A stretch of 57,162 bases of DNA from Hohaiivirga sp031546825 (GCA_031546825.1 JAVBJU010000026.1:1-57162); one strand, 5' to 3'. Counted from the first letter of the stretch, positions 18,134 through 27,068 are shown. Translations and numbers: made by a program. Notes: generated by a model from the sequence alone, not told the origin.

Positions 18134-18257
18134 ACCACTACAGTTACGGCTTTCTGCTGCTCAATGTCAAAAACTCGATTGTAACGATCGGGCGATTATC
18201 GGCGAAAATAATTTTGCAGACAATGGAAATTGAGTCGAGACCACCGTCGGGAACGCC
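18134..18257 (-). pseudogene. Decayed copy of the pncB 3-prime end
   Basis: Compared with the pncB 3-prime end (19105-19290), this stretch matches in two blocks. One covers the last codons (FDIEQQKAVTVVV here, FGIEQQEAMPVVV in pncB). The other covers the region around VCKVISADG, from GGGCGA at 18190 to GGGAACG at 18255. About 50 nt between the blocks are deleted. Most differences are A or T here against G or C in pncB, the direction expected of a decaying copy. It lies on the other side of the toxin-antitoxin pair from intact pncB, in the same orientation, directly upstream of the MFS gene. Confidence 0.85.
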
Positions 18258-18268
18258 CTAGGCTGACT

Positions 18269-18775
18269 TTATTGAAATATGATGCTTTTGATTGTCACCA
18301 GCGGTACAAATAGAGTCACGGGATGATCGGGCAAGGCAATAAAACCATGATGCCTATAGAAAGCCACGGCGGTGTCATCCTTAGCATCGACCATCATCGC
18401 ATAGGCCGCAATGTCAGAGCGAACAGCACGATCGAGCGCATCAGCCAATAGGGCGCCTCCGAGGCCCTGCCCTTTGAAAGAGCGGTCCACAGCCAGACGG
18501 CCCATGCGCACGGTGGGAACTGTTGGATAGCGCGGTAATCTTTTCGCCAGCTCGATGGGAAGAAGATTCAACGGCAGGCTTGCTGATGCAAGGGTATAAA
18601 ACCCAGCCACCTGCCCGTCCGTTGCAAGCGCCACAAAACAACTCGCAACACGGCGGCGGATATCCTGAGCGGCCAATTCTTGGAAATAGCGATCCAACGG
18701 CCCGGAGCCACTGTGAAACGCCGCTCGGTCATGCGCAGCCGCCAGCGGCACAATGCGAAAAGTCTGACTGCTCAT
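18269..18775 (-). CDS. GNAT-family acetyltransferase toxin (TacT/AtaT-like)
   Basis: 168 residues, normal for GNAT toxins. The N-terminal pattern HDRAAFHSGSGPLDRYFQ corresponds to the usual HD..F.CG...LD.(W/Y)(L/F). The acetyl-CoA loop is RSFKGQGLGGALL, and the C-terminal VDAKDDTAVAFYRHHGF is typical. Known members acetylate the amino group of charged tRNAs and stop translation. Its start overlaps the stop of the DUF1778 antitoxin gene by 4 bp (ATGA). The tRNA target of this one cannot be read from sequence. Confidence 0.9.
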   Translation of the reverse strand: MSSQTFRIVPLAAAHDRAAFHSGSGPLDRYFQELAAQDIRRRVASCFVALATDGQVAGFYTLASASLPLNLLPIELAKRLPRYPTVPTVRMGRLAVDRSFKGQGLGGALLADALDRAVRSDIAAYAMMVDAKDDTAVAFYRHHGFIALPDHPVTLFVPLVTIKSIIFQ

Positions 18776-19050
18776 TCAGTACGCAACAACTTGGCACGCC
18801 TGGCAAAAGCGCGTTCCAAAGCTGAATTTGGCAGCGGCGGCGCGATGAGCGTCTTTGCAAAAAGCTCCTGATCAACCAGCGACAGGCGGATCACATCTGT
18901 CTGCTCAATAGCGTGCTGCGCCGCGTCCTGCACAGCGGAAACCACAAAATCGGTTACTGTCCGGCCCTGAAGCTCTGCTGCACGCTTGAGCATCGCATGT
19001 AAATTGGTGCTTATCCGCGCTTCCAGGCGCGCGGTAGATTTCGCCGGCAT
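18772..19050 (-). CDS. DUF1778 antitoxin, ribbon-helix-helix (TacA-like)
   Basis: 92 residues from the ATG at 19050, which has a perfect GGAGGAAT upstream. The longer frame to 19098 would start within the promoter. The N-terminal RLEARISTNLHAMLKRAAEL is the ribbon-helix-helix DNA-binding part, and the C-terminal tail should wrap the toxin. It is translationally coupled to the GNAT gene. It should repress its own promoter, where an inverted repeat fills the -35/-10 spacer. Confidence 0.9.
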   Translation of the reverse strand: MPAKSTARLEARISTNLHAMLKRAAELQGRTVTDFVVSAVQDAAQHAIEQTDVIRLSLVDQELFAKTLIAPPLPNSALERAFARRAKLLRTE

Positions 19051-19069
19051 ATTTATTCCTCCGGCCCTA

Positions 19070-19098
19070 CTTATACGGCGATTTGCCGTACGCATCAA
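19070..19098 (-). promoter_or_regulatory. Toxin-antitoxin promoter with operator in the spacer
   Basis: On the minus strand, -35 TTGATG (19098-19093) and -10 TATAAG (19075-19070) are 17 bp apart. The perfect inverted repeat TACGGC-N5-GCCGTA (19074-19090) occupies the spacer, ideal for autorepression by the antitoxin complex. The -35 lies only 7 nt downstream of the pncB stop. Confidence 0.75.
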
Positions 19099-19104
19099 GC
19101 CTAC

Positions 19105-20397
19105 TCACACCACCACCGGCATCGCCTCTTGCTGCTCGATGCCGAAAACCTGTTGGTAGCGTTCAATTTCCTCTTTCGGTCCCATGGCCTTGGTTGGGTT
19201 GTCCGAGAGTTTGACGGTTGGGCGACCATCGGCGGAGATTACTTTGCAGACGATGGAGATCGGGTCGAGGCCGCCGTCGGGAGCGAAGCCGCGGAAGTCG
19301 TTGGTGAGTAATGTGCCCCAGCCGTAACCAAGCCGCATCCGGCCATGGAAGCGGGCATGAATGGCGCAGATGGTGTCGGCATCTAGGCCATCTGAGAAAA
19401 TGGCGAGTTTCTGGCGCGGGTCCTGACCGCGGTCCTGCCACCAGCGGATGGCTTCTTCGCCACCGACGAAGGGATCTTTAGAATCGATGCGGATGCCGGT
19501 CCAGTTCGCCACCCAGTCGGGAGCGTCATGCAGGAACTCTGTCGTGCCGTAGGTGTCAGGCAGGAAAACGCGTAGGTTGCCTTCATAATCCTGCTGCCAG
19601 TCTTCGAGCACCTTGTAGCGAGCATCCCGCAATTCGGCGTCGGTATTGGCGCGCGCCGCGTAAACCATCGGCAATTCATGGGCATTGGTGCCCACCGCCT
19701 CGACCTCGCGCCGCATGGCGATGAGGCAGTTCGAGGTGCCGAGGAAGTTATCGCCCAGGCCCTCCATCATCGCCTGCACACACCAATCCTGCCATAAAAA
19801 GCCATGACGGCGGCGGGTGCCAAAATCGGTGACGGACAAATCTGGCAATGTCTTGAGGCGGCGCAGTTTCTCCCACACTCGGCTCATGGCCTGGGCGTAG
19901 AGCACCTGAAGCTCGAACTTGCCCATATCCCTCAGCACGCTGCGGGAGCGCAATTCATTAAGGATGGCAAGCGCCGGAATCTCCCACATCGTGGTTTCGA
20001 TCCAGGGGCCATGGAAGGTCAGCACATACTCGCCATCCCGTTCTTCGAGAAGATATTCGGGAAAGCGGAACCCCTCCAGCCAATCCATGAATTCGGGCGA
20101 GAACATCTGGCGTTTGCCATAGAAGGTGTTGCCGCGCAGCCATGTGGATTCGCCGCGCGTGAGCCGCAGCGAACGCACATGCTCAAGCTGCTCGCGCAAT
20201 TCGCCGATATCGATCATCTTAGCGAGCTTGACCGATTTGGTGCGATTACGAATGCCGAAGGTCACCTGCACATCGCGCAGTCTTCTGAAAATCGTCTGCG
20301 CCATCAGGAGCTTGTAAAAATCCGTATCCAGCACCGACCGGACGATCGGATCGATCTTCCAGGTGTGGTTGTAGACACGCGTGGCGATGTCGACCAT
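19105..20397 (-). CDS. pncB: Nicotinate phosphoribosyltransferase
   Basis: 430 residues, normal for alphaproteobacterial PncB. It starts with the VLDTDFYKLLMAQTIF block and has SVTDFGTRRRHG, then GTNAHELPM with the phosphorylated histidine near residue 240. The phosphate-binding LAIFSDGLDADTI block is also present. It makes nicotinate mononucleotide from nicotinate and PRPP in NAD salvage. The gene is complete with its own stop. A diverged second copy of its last part lies beyond the toxin-antitoxin genes. It is divergent from mrp over 182 nt. Confidence 0.95.
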   Translation of the reverse strand: MVDIATRVYNHTWKIDPIVRSVLDTDFYKLLMAQTIFRRLRDVQVTFGIRNRTKSVKLAKMIDIGELREQLEHVRSLRLTRGESTWLRGNTFYGKRQMFSPEFMDWLEGFRFPEYLLEERDGEYVLTFHGPWIETTMWEIPALAILNELRSRSVLRDMGKFELQVLYAQAMSRVWEKLRRLKTLPDLSVTDFGTRRRHGFLWQDWCVQAMMEGLGDNFLGTSNCLIAMRREVEAVGTNAHELPMVYAARANTDAELRDARYKVLEDWQQDYEGNLRVFLPDTYGTTEFLHDAPDWVANWTGIRIDSKDPFVGGEEAIRWWQDRGQDPRQKLAIFSDGLDADTICAIHARFHGRMRLGYGWGTLLTNDFRGFAPDGGLDPISIVCKVISADGRPTVKLSDNPTKAMGPKEEIERYQQVFGIEQQEAMPVVV

Positions 20398-20579
20398 CGC
20401 AAAGCTCCTTCAGAAAACGGGTTCTTGCTGTTTAAAGCATTTTCGACAGAAGGGGAAATAACTCTCATCGGGCAGTTAACGCCGCTTTTCGCGATGGCGT
20501 TGTTTGCGCTTCATGCAATATAAAGAAGTGGAAGCCGGATAAGATAAACATGCCTCAATAGATCGCCGGAAGCGATGGC

Positions 20580-21715
<1,136 letters not shown>

Positions 21716-21719
<4 letters not shown>

Positions 21720-22336
21720 ACATCGCGCATTACCCCGAAACCATCGGCGTCATTCTGGCTGGAGGCCAGTCACGCCGCATGGGCGGGCAGGATAAAGCGC
21801 GGCTCATCCTCGACGGTTTGCCGCTGGCCGCCCATGTGGCCAAGCGGCTTGCACCGCAATGCACGCGCGTCATTCTCAACACCAACAGCAATGCGGCAGA
21901 TTTTGGAGCGTTCGGGGTGCCGGTGATCGCCGACAGCTTTCAAGATTATCGTGGCCCGCTCGCTGGCATTCTGGCCGCGCTCGACTGGATGGCGCAGCAC
22001 GCTCCCTCCACTGAATGGCTCGCCAGCATCGCGGTGGATACGCCGTTCTTTCCCGAGGATTTCGTCGCACGCCTGCATGCGGCGCGGCTTGAAAGCAGCG
22101 CACATCTTGTCATGGCGCATTCGGGCGCGCGCCGCCACCCGGTCAATGCCCTGTGGTCGGTAACGTTACGCGAGCCATTGCGGGCAACCCTTCTTGCAGA
22201 CGAAAGCCGCAAGGTCGGCATGTGGATGCAGACTCAGGGTGCGGCTGTTGCCTCCTGGAATGCTACGCCCTTTGATCCCTTCCTGAACATCAACACCCCC
22301 GAGGAATTTGCGGCGGTGCGGAACCTGCGCCCGTAA
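21716..22336 (+). CDS. mobA: Molybdenum cofactor guanylyltransferase MobA
   Basis: 206 residues, near the usual 190-210. The nucleotide-binding signature is ILAGGQSRRMGGQDKARL, followed by DSFQDYRGPLAGILAALDW, AVDTPFFPEDF and the C-terminal FLNINTPEEF. It joins GMP to molybdopterin to give the bis-MGD cofactor. It is co-translated with mrp. MobB and TusA genes lie within 2.5 kb on the other strand. Confidence 0.94.
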
Positions 22337-22505
22337 GCTCCCTGCGGCAGATCGCCCCAGCCACGCCGCCTCTGCGACTGCGCCCGTCTGCGGCGAATAG
22401 TAATTAAGCCCATAGAATGATTTTGTTTTTCGCCGCCCTGCCCTGCGACAGCGGTTCCGTCCGGCTTCAACGCCACACCAGCCAGGGTTGCGGCTTCGCG
22501 AAATG

Positions 22506-22557
22506 TTGACTTAACTCAAGGTAAAATCGCTTAGAATTATTATACTTCTAATTCTAA
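22506..22557 (+). promoter_or_regulatory. Control region of cytochrome c peroxidase: FNR-type box plus Irr-like half-sites
   Basis: TTGACTTAACTCAA (22506-22519) matches the FNR consensus TTGAY-N4-RTCAA except one base. Ten bases on, TTAGAATTA (22531-22539) and TAATTCTAA (22549-22557) form a perfect 9-bp inverted repeat with a 9-nt spacer. The half-sites TTAGAA and TTCTAA are those of the Irr iron control element, but the spacing is not the canonical three. The start codon is only 25 nt further. Confidence 0.55.
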
Positions 22558-22582
22558 ACATTGTTTTGTGAGGAGTCATTCG

Positions 22583-23662
22583 ATGAAAATAATGGGTAAG
22601 CTCATAGCTTCAGTTGCTTTTTTGACATTCGCCGTCCCCGCCTTGGCCCTGCCGAAGGATGCGGACCTGCGCAAGGATGCCAAAGCCCAGTTCGAAGTGA
22701 TCCCCTCGGTAATTCCTGCCGTCAAAGACAATGCTATCACCCGCGTGAAGATTGAACTCGGCAAGAAACTGTTCTTTGATCCGCGCCTGTCGCGCAGCGG
22801 CTTCATCTCCTGCAATAGCTGCCACAACGTCGGCATGGGCGGCGGTGATAACCTAGAAACCTCCGTGGGTCACGGCTGGCAATCGGGCCCGCGCAATGCG
22901 CCGACCGTGCTCAACGCCGTGTTCAACACCGCCCAGTTCTGGGACGGCCGCGCTGAAGATCTCAAGGCCCAGGCGAAAGGCCCGATCCAGGCCGGTGTCG
23001 AGATGGCCAGCACGCCTGACCGTGTTATCGCCACGCTGAAAAGCATCCCGCCCTACGTGACCGAATTCAAAAGCGCGTTCCCGGGCGAAGGTGATCCAGT
23101 GTCCTTCGACAATGTCGCCAAGGCCATTGAAGCGTTTGAAGCGACCCTCACCACCCCTGCCTCGCGTTTCGACCAATTCCTCGAAGGCAATGACACTATC
23201 CTGACCCAGGACGAAAAGCAGGGTCTTGCCCTGTTCATGGAAAAGGGCTGCTCGTCGTGCCACAATGGCGTCAATCTCGGCGGCAACGGCTACTTCCCGT
23301 TCGGCCTGGAAGAGAAGCCCGACGCCAGCATTCGCCCCGACAGTGATCCGGGCCGCTACACGGTGACCAAGACCGAAGACGAGCGTTTCGTGTTCCGCGC
23401 GGCTCCGCTGCGTAACGTCGCCCTGACAGCGCCCTACTTCCACACTGGCAAGATCTGGGATCTCGAAGGTGCGGTCAAGGTGATGGGAACAGCCCAGCTC
23501 GGCGTCAAGCTCACCGACGCAGAAGCCAAGACGCTTGCCGCCTTCCTGCGGACGCTGACCGGCGAACAGCCGCGCGTTGATTACCCGATCATGCCCGAAA
23601 GCACGGCAACGACACCGAAGCCGGAACTGATGGTTGCGCCCAAGGTCGAAGCCAAGAAGTAA
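22583..23662 (+). CDS. ccpA: Diheme cytochrome c peroxidase
   Basis: 359 residues from the ATG at 22583 with GAGGAG upstream. The GTG 15 nt earlier is part of that ribosome site. A signal peptide ends AVPALALPKDAD. Two haem c motifs are seen, CNSCH (77-81) and CSSCH (223-227), plus the MauG/CcpA stretches WDGRAEDL and PLRNVALTAPYFHTG. It reduces hydrogen peroxide in the periplasm with electrons from small cytochromes. The promoter region suggests oxygen and iron control. Confidence 0.94.
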   Translation: MKIMGKLIASVAFLTFAVPALALPKDADLRKDAKAQFEVIPSVIPAVKDNAITRVKIELGKKLFFDPRLSRSGFISCNSCHNVGMGGGDNLETSVGHGWQSGPRNAPTVLNAVFNTAQFWDGRAEDLKAQAKGPIQAGVEMASTPDRVIATLKSIPPYVTEFKSAFPGEGDPVSFDNVAKAIEAFEATLTTPASRFDQFLEGNDTILTQDEKQGLALFMEKGCSSCHNGVNLGGNGYFPFGLEEKPDASIRPDSDPGRYTVTKTEDERFVFRAAPLRNVALTAPYFHTGKIWDLEGAVKVMGTAQLGVKLTDAEAKTLAAFLRTLTGEQPRVDYPIMPESTATTPKPELMVAPKVEAKK

Positions 23663-23687
23663 GCACGCGGCGACGTTACCACTTAGA

Positions 23688-23789
23688 GTAACGCGCGTTT
23701 TAAGTGGATCGCCGGTTAAACGCAAAGCGTTACGGCATCAAAAAATCTAGAGTGAAGTGCGTTTCATATTAAGAGCGCCTCACTCTAGA
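23688..23789 (+). repeat. Interspersed bipartite hairpin repeat, copy A
   Basis: First hairpin: GTAACGC (23688) with GCGTTAC (23733), holding the core TTTTAAGTGGATCGCCGG. Second hairpin: TCTAGAGTGA (23746) with TCACTCTAGA (23789), a perfect 10-bp stem. The same core occurs at 26836, 37248 (inverted) and 41127. Intergenic, downstream of the peroxidase gene. Confidence 0.8.
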
Positions 23790-23801
23790 CAGCTCTTAGC
23801 C

Positions 23802-23837
23802 AGGCCGCCCTAGATCAATATCCAGGGTGGCCTTTTT
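23802..23837 (+). terminator. Intrinsic terminator of the peroxidase gene
   Basis: AGGCCGCCCT pairs with AGGGTGGCCT (one G-T pair) over a 12-nt loop and is followed by TTTTT on the plus strand. Confidence 0.85.
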
Positions 23838-24352
23838 CATTCCGCAATCCAGCGTTCCAGCGGTTCGGCATGGGTGAGAATGGCATCGGCAACGGCCGCA
23901 ATGTCTTCGCGGTTGATGACCGGGATGGATGCCTGTGGCACCGGGATATCGGAAATCACCGCGCAGATATTATCGATCTCGGGAAACAGGAATGGCTTGC
24001 CGTTGTCCGAGCGGTGCACTTCGATCTTGGTGCGTTCTTTTTCCTTGAAGCCCTCGACCAGCACCAGATCCACCGGAGCAAGCAGCTTCAACACATATTG
24101 CAATGAAGGTGTTTCATTGCCGCGCAGTTCATGCATCAAGGCCCAGCGGGTATCGGAAATCACCAGCACTTCGGTCGCACCCGCAGTGCGGTGCTCATGG
24201 GAATCCTTGCCGGGATGGTCGACATCGAATTTGTGATGGGCGTGTTTGACCGTCGAAACTTTCAAACCCCGCGCTGTCAATTCGGGGATGAGCCGCTTGA
24301 TCAGAGTAGTCTTGCCTGCGCCGCTCCAGCCCGAAATGCCGATGACCCGCAT
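23837..24352 (-). CDS. mobB: Molybdopterin-guanine dinucleotide biosynthesis protein MobB
   Basis: 171 residues. The P-loop is GISGWSGAGKTTLIKRL, followed by the typical VKHAHHKFDVDHPGKDSHEH and the LVLVEGFKEKERTKIEVHR block. It is a GTP-binding partner of MobA in bis-MGD formation. It is the last gene of a minus-strand run usp, tusA, mobB. MobA is encoded on the opposite strand with mrp, across the peroxidase gene. Confidence 0.94.
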   Translation of the reverse strand: MRVIGISGWSGAGKTTLIKRLIPELTARGLKVSTVKHAHHKFDVDHPGKDSHEHRTAGATEVLVISDTRWALMHELRGNETPSLQYVLKLLAPVDLVLVEGFKEKERTKIEVHRSDNGKPFLFPEIDNICAVISDIPVPQASIPVINREDIAAVADAILTHAEPLERWIAE

Positions 24353-24409
24353 GATAGCTCCTGCATCAGTGACAACAGCCTGACATATAGCGGGAAAGGC
24401 ATCGTTTTC

Positions 24410-24643
24410 TCAAGTCTTGCGAATATGGAACCACAATCGCGCATCGTTGTGCCCGTGGTCCAGCAGAATGCCGCCAGCTTCGCTCAAGGCATGGGGGATG
24501 TCGATGGCGGCCATGGGATCGGTGCACAGAACCCGCAACTCCTCCCCCACCTTCATGCCCACTAGCGCCTTACGCACGCGCAGAGCGGGAAGCGGACATT
24601 TCAAGCCGCACAGGTCGAGCATTTCCCTCATCTCATCCGACAC
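24410..24643 (-). CDS. TusA/SirA-family sulfur carrier protein
   Basis: About 77 residues if the GTG at 24643 is used. ATG codons at 24631 and 24622 are alternatives, and the longer frame to 24742 would overlap the usp gene. It has the family signature LDLCGLKCPLPALRVRKAL, with the persulfide cysteine in CPLP. TusA-type proteins pass sulfur to tRNA thiolation and also support molybdenum cofactor enzymes. Being 57 nt upstream of mobB favours a link to the latter. Confidence 0.88.
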   Translation of the reverse strand: MSDEMREMLDLCGLKCPLPALRVRKALVGMKVGEELRVLCTDPMAAIDIPHALSEAGGILLDHGHNDARLWFHIRKT

Positions 24644-24707
24644 CGCTACCCCATCACCGCACGATGCTTCATATGTTGCGCCGGTGTCCGATGAAACGCG
24701 TTTTCCG

Positions 24708-25544
24708 TCAATGGGCAAAGAGCACCGGCAGATTGGTCTCATGCAGGATGGTATTGGTGGCTCCGCCGAAAATCATCTGACGCAGGCGGCTCTGGGTATA
24801 AGCACCCTTGACGATGAGATCACAGCCGAGTTCCTTCGCCGTGCGGATGATGGCGGCGCCGTGCTCCTCCCCGCCCTTTTCCAGAATGCGGGTTCCGGCG
24901 GCAATGCCGGAGAGCTGCAGCATCCGCGCAAGTTCCGCTGCCGATGGCCCGGCAACACCCCAACCCTCAATGCCGAGCACCGTCACCTTCTTAGCTTTGC
25001 GCAACAGGGGCTTTGCCATGGCAATGGCTCGCGCCGTCTCTGAGGAACCGTTCCAGGCGATCAGCGTATGTTGGTCGAGCGTCAGCACGGGATCTGGCGG
25101 CACGACCATCACCGGACGCCCGCTGTCGAACAGGGCTGCTTCGGCTGTGGCGAGACGGGGAACTTGATCCTTAGCGTGGGGACGTCCGACCATGATGATA
25201 TCGAAGCAACGGCCTTCCGCACCGAGCATATTGTCTGTGGTTGGCCCCGCCGGATGCCAATGCCAGCACGCGCCGATATTCTGCTGACCCGCGCGCGGCA
25301 GGCCTTTGGCGACAAAATAATTCTCAAAAATCCGTCGCGCGGCATCGGCTTGCTCGCGCCGTGTTTCAGGGTCCCACACCGAGGGGATGCCAACGGAAAT
25401 ATCCATGACCGGCACCTCTGGCAGGTCAACCCCGATGGCCGCACCCTCAATGTAGCTTCCGAATAATTCCGCCAGTACCACACTGGCTTCGAAAACATTA
25501 TGAATGAGACTGTTCTGTTCGACTGGTACGAGAATGGTTTTCAT
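24708..25544 (-). CDS. Universal stress protein with two tandem Usp domains
   Basis: 278 residues from the ATG at 25544, with GGGAG before it. The frame extends 16 codons further without support. Domain 1 starts MKTILVPVEQNSLIHN. Domain 2 spans about 150-278 and ends with VKGAYTQSRLRQMIFGGATN, a G-x-n-G-(G)-x-T nucleotide-binding pattern, so the second domain may bind ATP. It is the first gene of the usp-tusA-mobB run. Tandem Usp proteins are linked to stationary phase and low oxygen in other bacteria. Here only the family is certain. Confidence 0.9.
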   Translation of the reverse strand: MKTILVPVEQNSLIHNVFEASVVLAELFGSYIEGAAIGVDLPEVPVMDISVGIPSVWDPETRREQADAARRIFENYFVAKGLPRAGQQNIGACWHWHPAGPTTDNMLGAEGRCFDIIMVGRPHAKDQVPRLATAEAALFDSGRPVMVVPPDPVLTLDQHTLIAWNGSSETARAIAMAKPLLRKAKKVTVLGIEGWGVAGPSAAELARMLQLSGIAAGTRILEKGGEEHGAAIIRTAKELGCDLIVKGAYTQSRLRQMIFGGATNTILHETNLPVLFAH

Positions 25545-25659
25545 GCGCATCTCCCATGTCTCGCGCAAATGGCTTTTGACCGCCACCGGCACCGCTCACT
25601 TCCACCCCGGTATGATGGGTATGGAACCAACATCGGTCAAGTTTTCTGGTCGCGGTATC

Positions 25660-25889
25660 TTTCACCTATTTAAAACGCAATGTGCCGGTTGCATGTTCCG
25701 GTATTCGGTACTGCGCCTTTGGGTGCGTAAGAACACGTGCGGCGCCCCAGTGCCAAACCTGCACGGAATCTGTCGCACAAAACCTTATCGCTGCCACGGG
25801 GTTCCCACTTTTATGCCTTAATTCAGGGCTTAAATGCATCATCCAAAGAAGAGAGACCCTTGGGGCGGCGCAAGCCGCCCTCTTTTTTT
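25660..25889 (+). ncRNA. Candidate small RNA ending at an orphan terminator
   Basis: A plus-strand intrinsic terminator lies where no plus-strand gene precedes it, and the 200 nt before it are GC-rich, self-complementary in places, and without a credible reading frame. This suggests a stable transcript of up to about 230 nt. The 5-prime end and promoter are not located. It does not match the SRP RNA, tmRNA or RNase P consensus known to me. Confidence 0.35.
25863..25889 (+). terminator. Strong intrinsic terminator without an upstream gene
   Basis: GGGCGGC-GCAA-GCCGCCC followed by TCTTTTTTT: a 7-bp GC stem, a stable GCAA tetraloop and a seven-T tract on the plus strand. Confidence 0.9.
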
Positions 25890-26110
25890 ATGTACTTTCC
25901 ATGTGTGTTCCTTTGGCAACTACGATGCGTATTTTCAGGAAAATCGCAAAACCGGGGTTGCAGTCCTCTCGATAGAAGGGTGAAAAGGCCCCATATGAAC
26001 TGTTTCCATCGTGGTTTCTGCCCAAAACCGGGCTTGCCCTCCCTTGCCCGGCGACGGGCTGTTTGCGGCATAAGCAACCACCGACCAGAGACCGTGTGAA
26101 AGAAAGAAAA

Positions 26111-26797
26111 ATGATGTTTAGACGCCTTCTCGTCGTCCTCCTTCTTGCCGCGCCACTCGCGGCCTGCCAATCGACCGACCAGCAAGCCAACCAGTCGCTG
26201 GACCCCAACGACCCGGCCCGGTGGTACATTGGTTATGAGCCCGATGAGCCCCACGACATTCCGCTCGTCGATCTTGCCTTGATGCCGGAAGACATGGTGC
26301 GTACCGTTGTTCCCTACAGCGGCAGTGAACGCGCGGGCACCATCGTTGTCGATATCGACGCCCGCCACCTCTATCTTGTCCAAGGCGACGGTAGCGCCAT
26401 CCGCTATGGCATTGGCGTTGGCAAAAAGGGCTATACCTGGAAGGGCTCGGCCCATGTCGGGCGCAAAGGCGTCTGGCCGGATTGGAGCCCCACCACAACA
26501 ATGGTCAAGATCAAGCCGGACCTGCCGCGCCATCTCAAGGGGGGGATCGACAACCCGCTCGGCGCGCGTGCACTTTATCTCTATAGCGGCAGCGCCGACA
26601 CGCTGTTTCGTATTCACGGGACCAATGAGCCGTGGAGCATCGGGCACGCCGTGTCTTCTGGCTGTATCCGCATGCTCAACCAGGACATTCACGATCTCTA
26701 CAGCAACGTGAAAGTTGGCACGCCCGTTGTCGTCAAGCGCACCGGCAAAGGGCGGCGAGAGCAGATGGCACAAGTTGACGCAGAGGCAGCAGAGTAA
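26111..26797 (+). CDS. L,D-transpeptidase (YkuD domain) lipoprotein
   Basis: 228 residues from the first ATG of the MMFRR start. The hydrophobic leader ends in the lipobox LAAC, so it should be lipidated and anchored in a membrane facing the periplasm. The YkuD catalytic motif is HGTNEPWSIGHAVSSGCIRM, with the nucleophilic Cys in SGCIR. Such enzymes make 3-3 crosslinks in peptidoglycan or attach proteins to it. Upstream GAAAGAAAGAAAA is a weak ribosome site. It stands alone. Confidence 0.92.
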   Translation: MMFRRLLVVLLLAAPLAACQSTDQQANQSLDPNDPARWYIGYEPDEPHDIPLVDLALMPEDMVRTVVPYSGSERAGTIVVDIDARHLYLVQGDGSAIRYGIGVGKKGYTWKGSAHVGRKGVWPDWSPTTTMVKIKPDLPRHLKGGIDNPLGARALYLYSGSADTLFRIHGTNEPWSIGHAVSSGCIRMLNQDIHDLYSNVKVGTPVVVKRTGKGRREQMAQVDAEAAE

Positions 26798-26835
26798 GGC
26801 TCGTTCCTTCCGCTGCGAGGCATAGGACGTTGGAT

Positions 26836-26937
26836 GCATTTTTCGTTTAAGTGGACACCGGCTAAACGTAAAAAATGCGATAAGATGATGAAAATCAGAG
26901 CGTTTTGCGATTCTGTAAGAAGGTAAAACGCTCTGAT
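26836..26937 (+). repeat. Interspersed bipartite hairpin repeat, copy B
   Basis: Hairpin 1: GCATTTTT to AAAAAATGC (26836-26878) with core TTTAAGTGGACACCGG. Hairpin 2: ATCAGAGCGTTTT with AAAACGCTCTGAT (26894-26937), 13 bp perfect. Closest to copy D at 41127. It lies between the L,D-transpeptidase and nepR. Confidence 0.8.
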
Positions 26938-27004
26938 ATGATCAGTGGTAAAAACGCCCCCTGCCGCGCCAGTTATTACACTTTTAAAAAAATATTTTTT
27001 TCCA

Positions 27005-27029
27005 GGAACCAAATCGCAAGCGTAGCGTT
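27005..27029 (+). promoter_or_regulatory. EcfG-type promoter of nepR-ecfG
   Basis: GGAACC (27005-27010) and CGTT (27026-27029), giving GGAAC-N17-GTT, the general stress response promoter consensus of alphaproteobacteria. Start of transcription would be near 27037, some 30 nt before the nepR ATG. This indicates autoregulation by EcfG. Confidence 0.85.
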
Positions 27030-27068
27030 GTATAGGCGTGTAGCTTCGTGCACTGGGGATTAAGACAA

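Larger units (their letters stand above)
25545..26110. other. Intergenic region with an orphan plus-strand terminator
   Basis: 566 nt between the minus-strand usp gene and the plus-strand L,D-transpeptidase. The open frames here lack ribosome sites and recognisable protein features. The region holds a strong plus-strand terminator at 25863-25889 with no plus-strand gene before it, and possible usp promoter elements on the minus strand (TTGACC at 25641-25636). Confidence 0.6.

Noticed and set aside
22853..23725. 290-codon minus-strand ORF opposite the cytochrome c peroxidase gene
   Set aside because: No recognisable protein, and the plus-strand gene has signal peptide and two haem motifs.
25622..25645. 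GGAACC followed by GTT upstream of usp as an EcfG promoter
   Set aside because: The spacer is about 13 nt instead of 16-17, and it points away from the usp gene.
25823..26839. 338-codon minus-strand ORF opposite the L,D-transpeptidase
   Set aside because: Shadow frame crossing the orphan terminator. The plus strand has a lipobox and the YkuD motif.
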